A stretch of 64,000 nt of DNA from Leptospira soteropolitanensis (GCF_026151655.1 NZ_JAMQPN010000001.1:186001-250000), one strand, 5' to 3'. Positions 19,037 to 28,945 are shown, counted from the stretch's first letter. The notes: generated from the sequence alone by a model not told the origin. Made by a program: numbers and translations.

Positions 19037-19989
19037 TGAATCCATCCACTGCCCGGGCCGCTTCCAAGTTAAATTTAATCCGCCTTCTGGCTTCCCATCC
19101 AGAAGGTCTTGGATTAGAAGAGATTCAAAGCGTAACGGGTCACAAATCAATCGCAGCCCTCAAAAAAGATTTGGGGGAACTGTATATGATTGAGATGTAT
19201 CCTTATTCACCAACCGATGCTGTTGATTTAGATTTTGACGGGGAGAAGGTAAAAATCCGACTCCCTGTTGCTGTTGATTCCGCCCTCCCACTCTCTCCGA
19301 AAGAATGGTCATTTCTTAGATCTCTCTTGGTGTCACAAAAAAAAGATGGGTCCGAACTCAACCGTTCTGTTTTAAGTAAAATTGATTCAGTCATTCCTTC
19401 AGGTGACTGGTCACCTTATCAAAGAACAAAAGAAACCATCATTAATGCGATTAACGAGAAAAAAACTCTAACCATTGTTTACTGGAAAAGAGATACAAAG
19501 GAAAAAGAAACAAGAACCTTAGCTCCTTGGTTGCTGTGGGAAGAAAACGATTCCTATCTTTTGGCGTATGATCTTTCTAAGAAAGGTTTTAGATCTTTTC
19601 GATTGGATCATATTTTAGACATTACTATTACCGATACAGAATACCCAACCCTTCCCGACACCGCAGAAGATTTTTTAAATGGATTTAAACAACTATTTGG
19701 TGGTGACGCAGAAAACAATGACTTTGCGAAGTTATGGATTACTGATTCCGCATCTTACCATTTAGGATTAAAACTCAAACTACAAACTACGGGTAACCAA
19801 AAACAAATTGGAGACACTTTGTATCGCGAATTCAAAGCACAGATCCGAGACCAAAATTGGTTTATCCAAACTATTTTAGGGTATGGAACTTCTGTCCTTG
19901 TGTCTGAACCGAAAGAGATTAAGGATTCGATTCTGTTTCATTTACAATCCATTGCACCATCGAAACAAAACCTTTCCCCTCTGTCTTAG
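19036..19989 (+). CDS. WYL-domain transcriptional regulator
   Basis: A 317-residue regulator. Residues about 8-70 form a winged-helix start (KLNLIRLLASHPEGLGLEEIQ). Residues about 135-205 are the WYL effector-sensing domain, recognisable from TIVYWKRDTKEKETRTLAPW and the arginine-rich FRLDHI strand. The WYL tripeptide itself reads SYL. A short WCX-like tail completes the protein. WYL domains bind nucleic acids or nucleotides in characterised proteins. The gene is translationally coupled by a one-base overlap to the acyltransferase, so it may respond to lipid or cell-envelope state. That link is an inference from position alone. Confidence 0.85.
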   Translation: MNPSTARAASKLNLIRLLASHPEGLGLEEIQSVTGHKSIAALKKDLGELYMIEMYPYSPTDAVDLDFDGEKVKIRLPVAVDSALPLSPKEWSFLRSLLVSQKKDGSELNRSVLSKIDSVIPSGDWSPYQRTKETIINAINEKKTLTIVYWKRDTKEKETRTLAPWLLWEENDSYLLAYDLSKKGFRSFRLDHILDITITDTEYPTLPDTAEDFLNGFKQLFGGDAENNDFAKLWITDSASYHLGLKLKLQTTGNQKQIGDTLYREFKAQIRDQNWFIQTILGYGTSVLVSEPKEIKDSILFHLQSIAPSKQNLSPLS

Positions 19990-19998
19990 GATTTTTTC

Positions 19999-20910
19999 AT
20001 GGATAACATTGCAAAGGGAAAGATTAACATTGGTTTAATGATTCCCTATAAACGGGAAGATGGTCTCCACGAAATCCGCAGTGTTTTTGTCCCTATCAGT
20101 TTTGGGGATCCTATGAAAATCCAAATCACTGCTAAGACAAACTCTCCTGATTCGGAAATACACTTGGTTTCAGAAAATTACCTTCACGGGTATAGGCATT
20201 CAAAGTTTGAAGAAGTATCGGAAAGAGGGGATTTTACAAAAAACATTCTCTACAAAGCCTTCCAAAAATTATCTTCTCAGCTTCGTGAACCTGTTTCGAT
20301 CTCCATCTTTCTACAAAAATACCTACCGCCAGAAGGGGGAATTGGTGGAGGAAGCAGCAATGCCGGCCTTTTCCTAAAGGAAATCTATCCTTGGACCCAT
20401 CTTTCCCAAGAAGAGGAAATCCCTCTGGCAAAGTCCATCGGTGCGGATGTCCCTTTTTTTCTCCAATCAACCCCTTGTTTTGTGAGTGGGATTGGTGAGG
20501 TGCTCGAGCCCATTTCCGTTGCCCAAGGGAAGGGAATTTTAGCCATCCCACCCTTTGGACTTTCTACTGCTTCTATGTACGCAGGCCTTCAAAAAAGTTT
20601 ACAAAAACCCTATGGTTCCCAAGTATGGAAATCTCTGGCAGAGGATTTAATTCGAAGTCTTCAGGTCGGGGATTGGGCATACCTGCAAAACAGGCTCGAG
20701 AACGAGTTTGAAAAAATCGCTTTTCAGACCCAACCCTTACTAAAGGAATTGAAATTAGGGTTCTATGAGTCGGGAGCTGTCTATGCTTCTCTATCAGGTT
20801 CAGGTTCTTGCTTTTACGGCATTTATCCAACAGGTAGAGAAAGAGACGAAGCCCTACCTATTGTCTCCAATCGATTTCCTGATATGGAATTTCGAACGTT
20901 CTCTTTTTAG
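19999..20910 (+). CDS. ispE: 4-(cytidine 5'-diphospho)-2-C-methyl-D-erythritol kinase
   Basis: IspE phosphorylates CDP-methylerythritol in the MEP route to isoprenoids. The 303 residues show the GHMP kinase layout: an N-terminal AKGKINIGL start, the ATP-binding loop [13 protein letters not shown] (about 113-125) and the C-terminal [11 protein letters not shown] motif (about 275). The ribosome site TTAGGA lies seven bases before the ATG. Its stop is only four bases before a tRNA gene on the same strand, so the mRNA must be processed to release the tRNA if the two share a promoter. Confidence 0.93.
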   Translation: MDNIAKGKINIGLMIPYKREDGLHEIRSVFVPISFGDPMKIQITAKTNSPDSEIHLVSENYLHGYRHSKFEEVSERGDFTKNILYKAFQKLSSQLREPVSISIFLQKYLPPEGGIGGGSSNAGLFLKEIYPWTHLSQEEEIPLAKSIGADVPFFLQSTPCFVSGIGEVLEPISVAQGKGILAIPPFGLSTASMYAGLQKSLQKPYGSQVWKSLAEDLIRSLQVGDWAYLQNRLENEFEKIAFQTQPLLKELKLGFYESGAVYASLSGSGSCFYGIYPTGRERDEALPIVSNRFPDMEFRTFSF

Positions 20911-20914
20911 AAAC

Positions 20915-20990
20915 TGGCCTGTAGCCAAGCGGTAAGGCAGCGGTTTTTGGTATCGCCATTCCCTAGGTTCGAATCCTAGCAGGCCAGCCA
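20915..20990 (+). tRNA. tRNA-Gln (anticodon TTG)
   Basis: A full cloverleaf can be folded by eye. The seven-pair acceptor stem is TGGCCTG (20915-20921) with CAGGCCA (20980-20986). The D arm is GCC...GGC. The anticodon stem GCGGT/ATCGC encloses loop TTTTGGT with anticodon TTG at 20947-20949. The T arm is CCTAG-GTTCGAAT-CCTAG. G is the discriminator, and CCA is encoded (20988-20990). TTG reads CAA, and by wobble possibly CAG. The gene sits in the same direction between ispE (4-base gap) and glmU (27-base gap). Confidence 0.96.
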
Positions 20991-21017
20991 GTTTTAAAAG
21001 ATCCGATAGAACGAACG

Positions 21018-21779
21018 ATGAACCTACATAATACTGTAACTGCTGTTATTTTGGCGGCGGGGAAAGGAACTCGAATGAAGAGTGAGCTTCCCAAGGTTGC
21101 GGTTGTACTGAACGAATCACCACTTTTAATTCACGTTCTTCGCAATATCGAATCTGCCGGCATAAAGCGAAAGGTCGTAGTTGTCGGTTACCGCAAAGAT
21201 GTCGTTACAGATATCGCAAAATCATTTTCTGGTGTGGAATTTGCAGAACAGACAGAACAATTAGGAACAGGTCATGCTGTTATATCTGCAGAAAAACAGT
21301 TACTGCCGTATACTGGCTATACGATTGTAGCTTGTGGTGATGCTCCTCTTATTTCTGCAAAATCATTTTCCGAACTTATAGAACATCATAAAGCCAATGG
21401 ATATTCTGCAACGGTTCTTTCGGCTAAGATGGAAAACCCAACGGGTTATGGTCGTATCATTCGTTCTTCCGATGACGGTAGCCTTTTGCGAATTGTAGAA
21501 GAGAAAGATGCAAGTCCCGAAGAAAAAGCCGTGAACGAAGTGAACACTGGAACATACTGTTTTAATACAGAAGATTTGTTTACTGCCTTAAAACAAATCG
21601 GCAACGACAATGCTCAAAAAGAATATTACCTCACGGATGTGATTAAAATTTTCAGATCTTTGGGAAAAAAAGTGGGAGCAAAAACTTTGGCAAATGCTTT
21701 GGAAAGCCACGGAATTAATTCTCCTGATGATTTGGCTCTTGCAAAACAATATATAGATAAAGGGTTGGTTGGAGTATGA
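21018..21779 (+). CDS. glmU: UDP-N-acetylglucosamine pyrophosphorylase, uridylyltransferase domain only
   Basis: A nucleotidyltransferase of 253 residues with the GlmU N-terminal signature [15 protein letters not shown] (about 12-26), the QLGTGHAV motif (about 81-88) and the CGDAPLI strand. It would make UDP-GlcNAc from UTP and GlcNAc-1-phosphate for peptidoglycan and lipid A. Typical bacterial GlmU is about 450 residues because of a second, left-handed beta-helix acetyltransferase domain. That half is missing, and the gene overlaps prs by four bases with no remnant. The acetylation step must then be done elsewhere, or this is a one-function relative. Confidence 0.85.
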   Translation: MNLHNTVTAVILAAGKGTRMKSELPKVAVVLNESPLLIHVLRNIESAGIKRKVVVVGYRKDVVTDIAKSFSGVEFAEQTEQLGTGHAVISAEKQLLPYTGYTIVACGDAPLISAKSFSELIEHHKANGYSATVLSAKMENPTGYGRIIRSSDDGSLLRIVEEKDASPEEKAVNEVNTGTYCFNTEDLFTALKQIGNDNAQKEYYLTDVIKIFRSLGKKVGAKTLANALESHGINSPDDLALAKQYIDKGLVGV

Positions 21780-22717
21780 ATCCCAGCGAAGTAGTTGTAT
21801 TTTCGGGAAATGCAAACAGACCTCTTGCAGAGGAAATTTGTAAACACCTGAACATTCCGAACGGCCAAATTTCGGTAAAAAGATTTTCTGATGGAGAAAG
21901 TTCCGTAAAAATCGAAGAAAACGTTCGTGGCCGAGATGTATTCGTAGTGCAATCCATTAGCTTTCCAGCAAACGACAGTTTGATGGAACTTTTACTCATC
22001 ATTGATGCCGCAAGAAGAGCCTCTGCTCGTAGAATCACTGCCGTCATTCCTTATTATGGTTACGGACGCCAAGATAGAAAGGTAGAACCACGGGTTCCCA
22101 TTTCTGCTCGTATGGTTGCGGATTTAATTGAAACAGTAGGTCCTGACCGTGTTCTTACTATGGATCTACATGCGGATCAAATCCAAGGATTCTTTCGAAT
22201 TCCCGTTGATCATTTGTATTTTTCTCCGGTTCTTGCTGAGTACATCAACTCGCTCGGTATGGAAGACCTTGTGATTGTATCTCCAGATTCCGGTGGAGCG
22301 GAAAGAGCCCGTAACTTTGGAAAAAAAGTAAACGGATCTCTTGCCATTATTGACAAACGTAGACCGAAAGCTAACGAATCTGTGGTGATGCATGTCATTG
22401 GTGAAATCAAAGATAAAAACTGTTTATTACTCGATGATATGATTGATACCGGTGGAACGATTGCCAAAGCGGCCACCGCTCTTTACCAAAATGGTGCAAA
22501 ATCGGTATTATGTTGTGCCTCTCACGGAGTTCTTTCTGGTGAAGCACCAGCAAAATTGAATGAAGCCAACTTCAAACAAATTGTGCTCTCAAATTCTATC
22601 GCCATTCCGGAGACCAAAAAAATAAATCACTTGAAAACGCTCTCCATCGCCCCACTCTTTGCTAAAGCCATCGAGCGGATTCATAACGAAGAATCAATCT
22701 CAAGTCTGTTTTCATAA
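21776..22717 (+). CDS. prs: Ribose-phosphate pyrophosphokinase (PRPP synthetase)
   Basis: Makes PRPP from ribose-5-phosphate and ATP for nucleotides, histidine and tryptophan. The 313 residues have the expected motifs: [15 protein letters not shown] at the start, the [11 protein letters not shown] region (about 97-107) and the PRPP-binding loop [12 protein letters not shown] (about 219-230). It overlaps glmU by four bases (ATGA) and precedes rplY by 17 bases, the classic glmU-prs-rplY-pth order seen in many bacteria. Confidence 0.97.
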   Translation: MNPSEVVVFSGNANRPLAEEICKHLNIPNGQISVKRFSDGESSVKIEENVRGRDVFVVQSISFPANDSLMELLLIIDAARRASARRITAVIPYYGYGRQDRKVEPRVPISARMVADLIETVGPDRVLTMDLHADQIQGFFRIPVDHLYFSPVLAEYINSLGMEDLVIVSPDSGGAERARNFGKKVNGSLAIIDKRRPKANESVVMHVIGEIKDKNCLLLDDMIDTGGTIAKAATALYQNGAKSVLCCASHGVLSGEAPAKLNEANFKQIVLSNSIAIPETKKINHLKTLSIAPLFAKAIERIHNEESISSLFS

Positions 22718-22734
22718 CTTTAAGGAACATAATC

Positions 22735-23367
22735 ATGGAAAAAATCAGTATCAAAGCACAAACAAGAACTTCTAAAGGAAAAGGTCCTGCAAGAAGAATG
22801 CGTGTGGAAGGTTTAGTACCGGCAAACATCATCGGAAACGGTGAAGCAAGATCGGCAAGTGTTGTCGAAAAAGAAATCCAAAGACTCATCGACTCAGGTA
22901 TCCGTAAGGCAACTCTAATTGACCTCGAACTTGATGGAAAAACGGAAAGAGTTTTCGTAAAAGAAATCCAAAGATTTCCGCACACTGGCCAAATCCGCCA
23001 TATCGACTTCTTTAAAGTAACTCCTGGTAAAAAGATCCTTACAACTGTGGCCATCAAAACAACTGGTGTTGCAAAAGGTTCTAAAGCAGGTGGACAGTTC
23101 GAACATTTAGTTCACGAAATCAAAGTGAAATCAACTCCAGAAGACTTAACTGACGTAATCACTTTAGATGTAAGCGGATTGGACATCGGGAATATGATTA
23201 AAGTTTCCGAGTTACCTCATCCAGCATCTTGGGAAATTCTTGTGAATGGTGATCCGATTGTTGCTTCTTGTAGTAAAACAAAAGCGATCTTAGCAGCAGA
23301 ACGCGCAGAAAAAGCAGAAGCTGACGCTAAAGGCAAACCAGCGGCTAAAAAAGCGGCTAAGAAGTAA
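22735..23367 (+). CDS. rplY: 50S ribosomal protein L25 (Ctc form)
   Basis: A 210-residue L25 of the long, general-stress Ctc type, which binds 5S rRNA. The N-terminal RNA-binding domain is present (residues 1-95, with RTSKGKGPARRMR near the start), followed by the C-terminal TL5-type domain (about 100-190). The tail is rich in Ala and Lys (KAEADAKGKPAAKKAAKK). It is between prs and the pth-like gene in a single-direction run. Confidence 0.94.
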   Translation: MEKISIKAQTRTSKGKGPARRMRVEGLVPANIIGNGEARSASVVEKEIQRLIDSGIRKATLIDLELDGKTERVFVKEIQRFPHTGQIRHIDFFKVTPGKKILTTVAIKTTGVAKGSKAGGQFEHLVHEIKVKSTPEDLTDVITLDVSGLDIGNMIKVSELPHPASWEILVNGDPIVASCSKTKAILAAERAEKAEADAKGKPAAKKAAKK

Positions 23368-23385
23368 GAACTACTTTAAGAACCA

Positions 23386-23949
23386 ATGAAGTTAATTGTA
23401 GGGCTAGGAAATCCTGGCGATAAATATAACAACAATCGATCTAACATTGGTTTTAAGATTCTCGATGTCATTGCGAACAATATTGGCATCGAAATCAAAA
23501 CTAAAAAGAAAAAATCGCTCATTGGTCGCGGTGACTTCGAAGGGGATGAAGTGGTTTTACTCAAACCACAAACCTTTAGTGACCTCTCCGGTGAGTCGGT
23601 TCTCTATATTGCTTCCTTTTTAAAAATCCAGGTTAAAGACATCGTTGTCATTCATGAGGACGTCGGGTTAGAACTCGGCCAAATTGTGGTCACCAAAGGT
23701 GGGGAAAACGATGGCAACCCTGGGGTCAACTCGGTTTCTGTCTCATTACGTTCGCCTAATTTTATACGAATTCGGATCGGCGTTCTTAATTCAAGCTTCG
23801 ATCCTAAAAAAAGAGAAGAATTTTTACGTGAAGATTTTGAGCCACTAGAGAACCTGAGTTTGATACAGATCATCAATGACGCCGAAGCGGCGATTCGATC
23901 CATATCTATGGGAGATATTGACGAAGTGATTCAGAAATATCACCTTTGA
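23386..23949 (+). CDS. pth: Peptidyl-tRNA hydrolase homologue with replaced active-site residues
   Basis: A 187-residue member of the Pth fold, placed just after rplY as in many genomes. It starts MKLIVGLGNPGDKY, keeping the Asn of the first motif. In the next motif the catalytic His (E. coli His20) is replaced: NNRSNIGF instead of TRHNxG. The KPTTFMNLSG motif reads KPQTFSDLSG, losing Met-Asn. The HDELDL motif reads HEDVGL, and GGGHGGHNGL reads GGENDGNPGV, so His113 and Asn114 are replaced. Four of five active-site positions therefore differ. Either it uses another chemistry, or it is a pseudoenzyme and another hydrolase does the essential work. Confidence 0.85.
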   Translation: MKLIVGLGNPGDKYNNNRSNIGFKILDVIANNIGIEIKTKKKKSLIGRGDFEGDEVVLLKPQTFSDLSGESVLYIASFLKIQVKDIVVIHEDVGLELGQIVVTKGGENDGNPGVNSVSVSLRSPNFIRIRIGVLNSSFDPKKREEFLREDFEPLENLSLIQIINDAEAAIRSISMGDIDEVIQKYHL

Positions 23950-23978
23950 TTTCAGTCTAATCATCGAGAAGTCTTTAC

Positions 23979-25931
23979 ATGAATAAAAACATCAAAACCG
24001 TATTTCTATTTTTGCTCGTATTCCTTGTCATTTTGGCAACGGTTTATAAAGGTCAGGACTTCGCCGGTAAACCCGACGAAATCAGTTATTCCGATTTTTT
24101 GAATATGGTAGAACCCATTGAAGGGAAAAAACCAATTGGGAAAATTACTACCAAAGATGGAAAGGAATCCTCCACAAAACAACAAATCATCATTGATCGA
24201 GAAATCATTGAAGGTTGGTACATTCCAGAAAATAGTAAGGACAACAAACCCAAACTCTTCAAAACCAATGTAGCACAAGTGAACGATGATTTGGTGACAA
24301 AACTTCGTAAGTCACGCCTCAGTTTTACTGCTAAATCTACAGAAGAAAATAAGTTTTGGAGTGTTGTTTCTGGCATCATTCCTTGGTTATTTGCTCTTGG
24401 TATCATTTGGTTCATTATGATGCGCCAACTCCAAGCATCTGGTAACAAAGCGTTTACCTTTGGAAAGTCTCGTGCCAAGATGAATGTGGATCCAAAAGTG
24501 AAAGTAACCTTTAACGATGTTGCTGGATGTGAAGAAGCGAAAGTTGAATTACTTGAAATTATTGAATTCTTAAAAGATCCAAAAAAATTCCAAGCCATTG
24601 GTGCAAGAATTCCGAAAGGAGTTCTACTCGTGGGTCCTCCAGGAACTGGTAAAACCTTACTTGCGAAAGCTGTTGCGGGAGAAGCAGGAGTTCCTTTCTT
24701 TTCTATATCTGGATCTGACTTCGTAGAGATGTTTGTGGGTGTGGGAGCATCGCGAGTTCGTGATCTATTTGACCAAGGAAAAAAGAATGCACCTTGTATC
24801 ATCTTTATTGATGAGATTGATGCAGTCGGTCGTCTCCGTGGTGCGGGACTCGGTGGTGGACATGACGAAAGAGAACAAACCCTCAATCAGATGTTAGTTG
24901 AGATGGACGGATTTGAAATGAACGAAGGTGTCATTGTGATGGCGGCAACAAACCGCGCTGATGTTCTTGACCCAGCCCTCCTTCGTCCAGGTCGTTTTGA
25001 CAGACAAGTAATTGTGGACCTTCCAGATCTAAAAGGTCGTGAAGAGATTTTAGCAGTTCATGCTAAAAAAGTTCCATTAGTCTCTGATATCTCTCTAAAC
25101 TCTATTGCTCGCGGAACCCCTGGATTTACAGGAGCTGACCTTGCTAACCTCATCAACGAAGCAGCCCTTCTTGCCGCACGTCGCAACAAAAAACGTGTGA
25201 CCCAAGAAGAATTGGAAGAAGCTCGTGATAAAGTGATGATGGGACCAGAACGTAAGTCCATGTTTATCTCTGACAAAGAGAAGGAAATGACCGCTTACCA
25301 TGAAGCAGGACACGCCCTTCTTGGCACTTTACTACCGTATACAGAACCCGTTCATAAAGTCACCATTATCCCTCGTGGTCGAGCCCTTGGCCTTACCCAA
25401 TCCCTTCCTGTGGAAGACAGGCATTCCTATCGTAAAAACTATTGTTTGGACAGAATTGTAATGTCTATGGGTGGATACATTGCCGAAGAGCTAATCTTTG
25501 GTGATCCATCCAATGGTTCTTCTAATGACATCCAACAAGCAACCAATATTGCTCGTCGTATGGTTTGTGAATGGGGTATGTCTGAAAAACTCGGAACCAT
25601 CCATTACGGTTCTGGCGAAACCTCTCCTTTTATGGGAAGGGATTACGGACATACCAGCAAACCTTACTCCGAAGAATTTGCGGCAATGATTGACCAAGAA
25701 GTCAAACGTATCATCCAAACTTGTCTCGACAAAGGTCGTGATTTAGTGAAGAAAAACCAAAAAAAGTTGGATGCGATTGCCAAAGCTCTGCTTGCAAAAG
25801 AAACCATCGATGCACAGGAATTAACTGATATCGTACAACCTTCGTTTGATAAATTTTCCGATTCCAAATCGGGACTCGGATCAAAAAAAGGCAAAGGGTC
25901 TTCCACAACAAAACCTGCTTATTCTACCTGA
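23979..25931 (+). CDS. ftsH: ATP-dependent zinc metalloprotease FtsH
   Basis: A membrane-bound AAA+ protease that degrades damaged membrane proteins and regulators such as LpxC in other bacteria. The 650 residues include two membrane segments (about 8-24 and 130-148) flanking a short periplasmic domain, Walker A GPPGTGKT (219-226), Walker B in [12 protein letters not shown], the second region of homology and the zinc site HEAGH (441-445). The Ser/Lys-rich tail is not conserved. It lies 29 bases after the pth-like gene. Confidence 0.97.
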   Translation: MNKNIKTVFLFLLVFLVILATVYKGQDFAGKPDEISYSDFLNMVEPIEGKKPIGKITTKDGKESSTKQQIIIDREIIEGWYIPENSKDNKPKLFKTNVAQVNDDLVTKLRKSRLSFTAKSTEENKFWSVVSGIIPWLFALGIIWFIMMRQLQASGNKAFTFGKSRAKMNVDPKVKVTFNDVAGCEEAKVELLEIIEFLKDPKKFQAIGARIPKGVLLVGPPGTGKTLLAKAVAGEAGVPFFSISGSDFVEMFVGVGASRVRDLFDQGKKNAPCIIFIDEIDAVGRLRGAGLGGGHDEREQTLNQMLVEMDGFEMNEGVIVMAATNRADVLDPALLRPGRFDRQVIVDLPDLKGREEILAVHAKKVPLVSDISLNSIARGTPGFTGADLANLINEAALLAARRNKKRVTQEELEEARDKVMMGPERKSMFISDKEKEMTAYHEAGHALLGTLLPYTEPVHKVTIIPRGRALGLTQSLPVEDRHSYRKNYCLDRIVMSMGGYIAEELIFGDPSNGSSNDIQQATNIARRMVCEWGMSEKLGTIHYGSGETSPFMGRDYGHTSKPYSEEFAAMIDQEVKRIIQTCLDKGRDLVKKNQKKLDAIAKALLAKETIDAQELTDIVQPSFDKFSDSKSGLGSKKGKGSSTTKPAYST

Positions 25932-25940
25932 TAAACTTCG

Positions 25941-26396
25941 ATGAAATATTGGCTCTTTAAAACAGAACCAGATGTATTTTCAATCGACGACCTAATAAGA
26001 GAAAAACTCTCTTATTGGGAAGGTGTGAGAAACTACCAAGCACGTAATTATCTTCGCGATGAAGTGAAGTTAGGTGACTTGGTTTTATTTTATCATAGCA
26101 GACTTGATCCGCCAGGGATTGTTGGAATCGCAGAAGTAGCAAAAGAAGCAACACCAGATCCTTATCAATTTGATCCAAACCACAAATACTTTGATCCCAA
26201 ACTCAAAGGTACGGAACCAAGATGGTTCGGAGTCCACTTAAAACCACATACAAAGTTTAAGGATTTAATTCCCTTGGATACACTCCGTAACACTAAAGGA
26301 CTTGAGAAAATGGTGGTAACACAAAAAGGATCGCGGTTGTCAATTCAACCTGTAACCAAAAAAGAATTTGATATTGTTGTGAAAATGGCAAATTAA
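25941..26396 (+). CDS. EVE-domain protein
   Basis: A 151-residue single-domain protein that starts MKYWLFKTEPDVFSIDDL and contains WEGVRNYQARN (about 31-41), both characteristic of the EVE/thymocyte nuclear protein 1 group in the PUA-like superfamily. EVE domains bind modified bases in DNA or RNA and often occur next to restriction systems. Here it sits beside ftsH with no defence gene nearby, so a housekeeping RNA or DNA role is more likely. Its end is convergent with a response regulator, only six bases away. Confidence 0.88.
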   Translation: MKYWLFKTEPDVFSIDDLIREKLSYWEGVRNYQARNYLRDEVKLGDLVLFYHSRLDPPGIVGIAEVAKEATPDPYQFDPNHKYFDPKLKGTEPRWFGVHLKPHTKFKDLIPLDTLRNTKGLEKMVVTQKGSRLSIQPVTKKEFDIVVKMAN

Positions 26397-26402
26397 ATTA
26401 GT

Positions 26403-26798
26403 TTAATTCATTTCGTAAATAATCTCCCTTAGTTTGTCGATCGTGATGGGTTTAACGATATAATTTCCTCTCAAGTTATACTTTTCGGCTCTTATTAAAT
26501 CCTCTTCGCTAGACGAACTTGTAACTATGTAAATGGTTATTTTTTGATTTACCGGAATCGAAGTAAATTCATCCAAAAATTGCCAACCATCCCAAATAGG
26601 CATATTCAAATCTAATAATATAAGTTCTGGCAAACTTTCTTTTAAGTCAATCCGTGAAGAAAGCATTTCATAGGCTTCTTTTCCATTTTGGCACACCAAA
26701 GTATGTTTAACTAGTCCGGAAAGTGAAATGACTTGTTTAGTTAAAAAAAGATGGATTGGATCATCTTCTACAACACAGGCTAAATTAATTTTGTTCAT
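26403..26798 (-). CDS. Single-domain response regulator
   Basis: A 131-residue receiver domain with no output domain. The acidic pocket is VVEDD (about 9-13), the phosphoacceptor Asp is in LILLDLNMPIWDG (about residue 60), and the Thr/Ser and Lys sites are in IVTSSSSE and IVKPIT. It shares four bases with the histidine kinase stop, so the two form a two-component pair. The product probably acts by protein-protein contact, as in Rcp1-type regulators. Downstream partner not identifiable here. Confidence 0.92.
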   Translation of the reverse strand: MNKINLACVVEDDPIHLFLTKQVISLSGLVKHTLVCQNGKEAYEMLSSRIDLKESLPELILLDLNMPIWDGWQFLDEFTSIPVNQKITIYIVTSSSSEEDLIRAEKYNLRGNYIVKPITIDKLREIIYEMN

Positions 26799-28828
26799 AC
26801 GGTAAAAATTACAGTAAATTTTGTACCCACTCCTACTGTACTTTCAACCTCAATTTTTCCTCCCATAGTCTCTATTTGGTTTTTTGAAATAAATAAACCA
26901 ACTCCTCTTGCTTCTTTGTTTTGATGAAAGGTTTTATACATTCCAAATAATTTGTCACCATGTTTCTTTAGGTCAATTCCCTGACCATTGTCCTCAAACT
27001 GAATGGCAATGGATTTTTCTTTTATCAAACTTGCGATTTTTAAGTAACTATCTCGATCGTACGATTTGTACTTTATGGCGTTAGTAATCAAATTTAGCAC
27101 TATGCTATCCAAATAAGCAGGGATACTTCGAACAAATAATTGAATTGGAAGATCAATTTCAATTTTTAGTTTCGATTCTAAAATTTGTAAGGCCAAACTT
27201 TGAACATTTTTTTGAATTATACTAACTATATCTACAAATTCATAATTTTCTTGAGTTAGATTTACTTTAATCACCGCAGTTAAATCTTCTATAGTACGTT
27301 TTAGATTTTCTGTGGCTCCCAATAATAACTGCATCATTTCATTTTGGAAATACTCAGGGTAGGAATTTTGTAAAATTTCCATCATTCCGCTAATTCCAAA
27401 ACTATGTGAACTCAAATTATGCGACACAATGTTTGTGAAATTTTTCAATCGATTGTTTTGTTCGTTAGTAATATCTAGCAAAGATTGAATTTCAGCTTCT
27501 GCTTTTTTTAATTCGGAGATATCAACTGCAATGCCAAGATAACCAGCAATTTGATCATTTTGTTTTAATGCAGTGACTGACAATAAAACAGGAAAAGTCG
27601 ATCCATCTTTTCTTTTATAAGTCCATTCTGAAGTAACTGGTTTTTCAATTTTTGCATTATAAATGAATATTTCAAAACCTTCAATGGGCAGCTTAAATTC
27701 TTTTGATAGTGATTTTGTTTTTTCCTCTATTTCACTTTCAATATGTAAAATTTTGGGAGTATGTTTACCTATCAATTCATTGGCACTGTAACCTAACATC
27801 TTTTCTGCACCATAATTGAATCCGGTAATCAAACCTTCTTTATCTGTGCTAATAATTGAAACCAGTGTACTAGCGTCTAAAATTGCCTGGTTTTTTGCTA
27901 AAGCCTGTTTTAATTTCTGTTCAACTAACTTCTGTTCAGTAACATCTACAATTTGAGATATGAAATATAAAACCTTTCCATCTTCGTTTTTTACCATAGA
28001 AACGGCTAAAATTGCGTAAACGATACTTCCATTTTTCCGAAAGTATCGTTTTTCCATTTGGTAAAATTTTCTTTTTTCCTCTACAAGTTCTTTAAGGTAA
28101 CTTAAATCTGCATTTAAATCTTCAGGGTGAGTAATGTCTTGAAACGTGAGATTCATAAACTCTAACTCAGAGTAACCCAAGATATCACAAACCCTTTTGT
28201 TTACTTTTAGCCATCTACCTGTTTCATCCAAAAGTGCCATTCCAATCGCAGCATTATCAAAATTTTCTCGGAATGCATCTTCACTGATCCGAAGACTTTT
28301 TTCCATTTTTTTGATTTCATTGATGGCCTGTTCTGTTCCGAAAACAGATAACGGTTTTTCACTTGAGTTATTTCCGAATAAAATCAATTCATTAGTTTGT
28401 ACAATTCCATAATTATCTTTTTCATAAAGTAAGGTCTTTACTCTTTGAGTTAACTCACGAAACAGTTCAATTTGTTGGGAACTAACTTCTTTAGGTTTGT
28501 CATCCAATACAGAGATAAAAGCAGATAATGATCCATCTTCATGAAAGAAAGGGATACCAATAAAAAATGCTAAGTTAAACTCTAGTTTGGCAGGTGAATT
28601 TTTTTTTACACTTTGATCTTTAGAGAAGTCTTCTATAACAACTAGGTCCTTTGCTAATTCTAAAACTTCTGAAGAAATGGAGACTAAATCGACTGTTTGA
28701 TTCTTTGGAATTCCAAAATTCACATTGAGAATGATTCCGTTTTGGTCAAAAGATGCAATCTGCGAATATTTAGATTCGAATAACTTTGCCGCAAGTTTTA
28801 TTAAAAAATCATATTCGCTGATTTCCAA
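26795..28828 (-). CDS. Multi-PAS sensor histidine kinase
   Basis: A 677-residue soluble kinase. After an N-terminal GAF-like sensor (about 10-130) come PAS domains at about 180-305 and 310-440, each with a PAC tail, then a phosphoacceptor helix NIVSHNLSSHSFGISGM (His near 464) and an HATPase domain with the N box NLITNAIKYKS and G1 box DNGQGID. No membrane segment is present, so it senses an internal signal. The H-box type SHNLxSH and the pairing with a small receiver resemble kinases common in Bacteroidetes. Confidence 0.92.
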   Translation of the reverse strand: MEISEYDFLIKLAAKLFESKYSQIASFDQNGIILNVNFGIPKNQTVDLVSISSEVLELAKDLVVIEDFSKDQSVKKNSPAKLEFNLAFFIGIPFFHEDGSLSAFISVLDDKPKEVSSQQIELFRELTQRVKTLLYEKDNYGIVQTNELILFGNNSSEKPLSVFGTEQAINEIKKMEKSLRISEDAFRENFDNAAIGMALLDETGRWLKVNKRVCDILGYSELEFMNLTFQDITHPEDLNADLSYLKELVEEKRKFYQMEKRYFRKNGSIVYAILAVSMVKNEDGKVLYFISQIVDVTEQKLVEQKLKQALAKNQAILDASTLVSIISTDKEGLITGFNYGAEKMLGYSANELIGKHTPKILHIESEIEEKTKSLSKEFKLPIEGFEIFIYNAKIEKPVTSEWTYKRKDGSTFPVLLSVTALKQNDQIAGYLGIAVDISELKKAEAEIQSLLDITNEQNNRLKNFTNIVSHNLSSHSFGISGMMEILQNSYPEYFQNEMMQLLLGATENLKRTIEDLTAVIKVNLTQENYEFVDIVSIIQKNVQSLALQILESKLKIEIDLPIQLFVRSIPAYLDSIVLNLITNAIKYKSYDRDSYLKIASLIKEKSIAIQFEDNGQGIDLKKHGDKLFGMYKTFHQNKEARGVGLFISKNQIETMGGKIEVESTVGVGTKFTVIFTV

Positions 28829-28945
28829 AAAGACATCTTCCTTTTTCCAAACTAAAGAACTTTAGGTTCATTATCTTCTAACCTTTTTTTAATTCCCATT
28901 TTTGTATGTTTATTTTTGTCTATTGATTAATGGGAAAAAAATGCA

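Noticed and set aside
25941..26396. EVE domain as part of a defence system
   Set aside because: No nuclease, methylase or helicase gene is near; neighbours are ftsH and a two-component pair.
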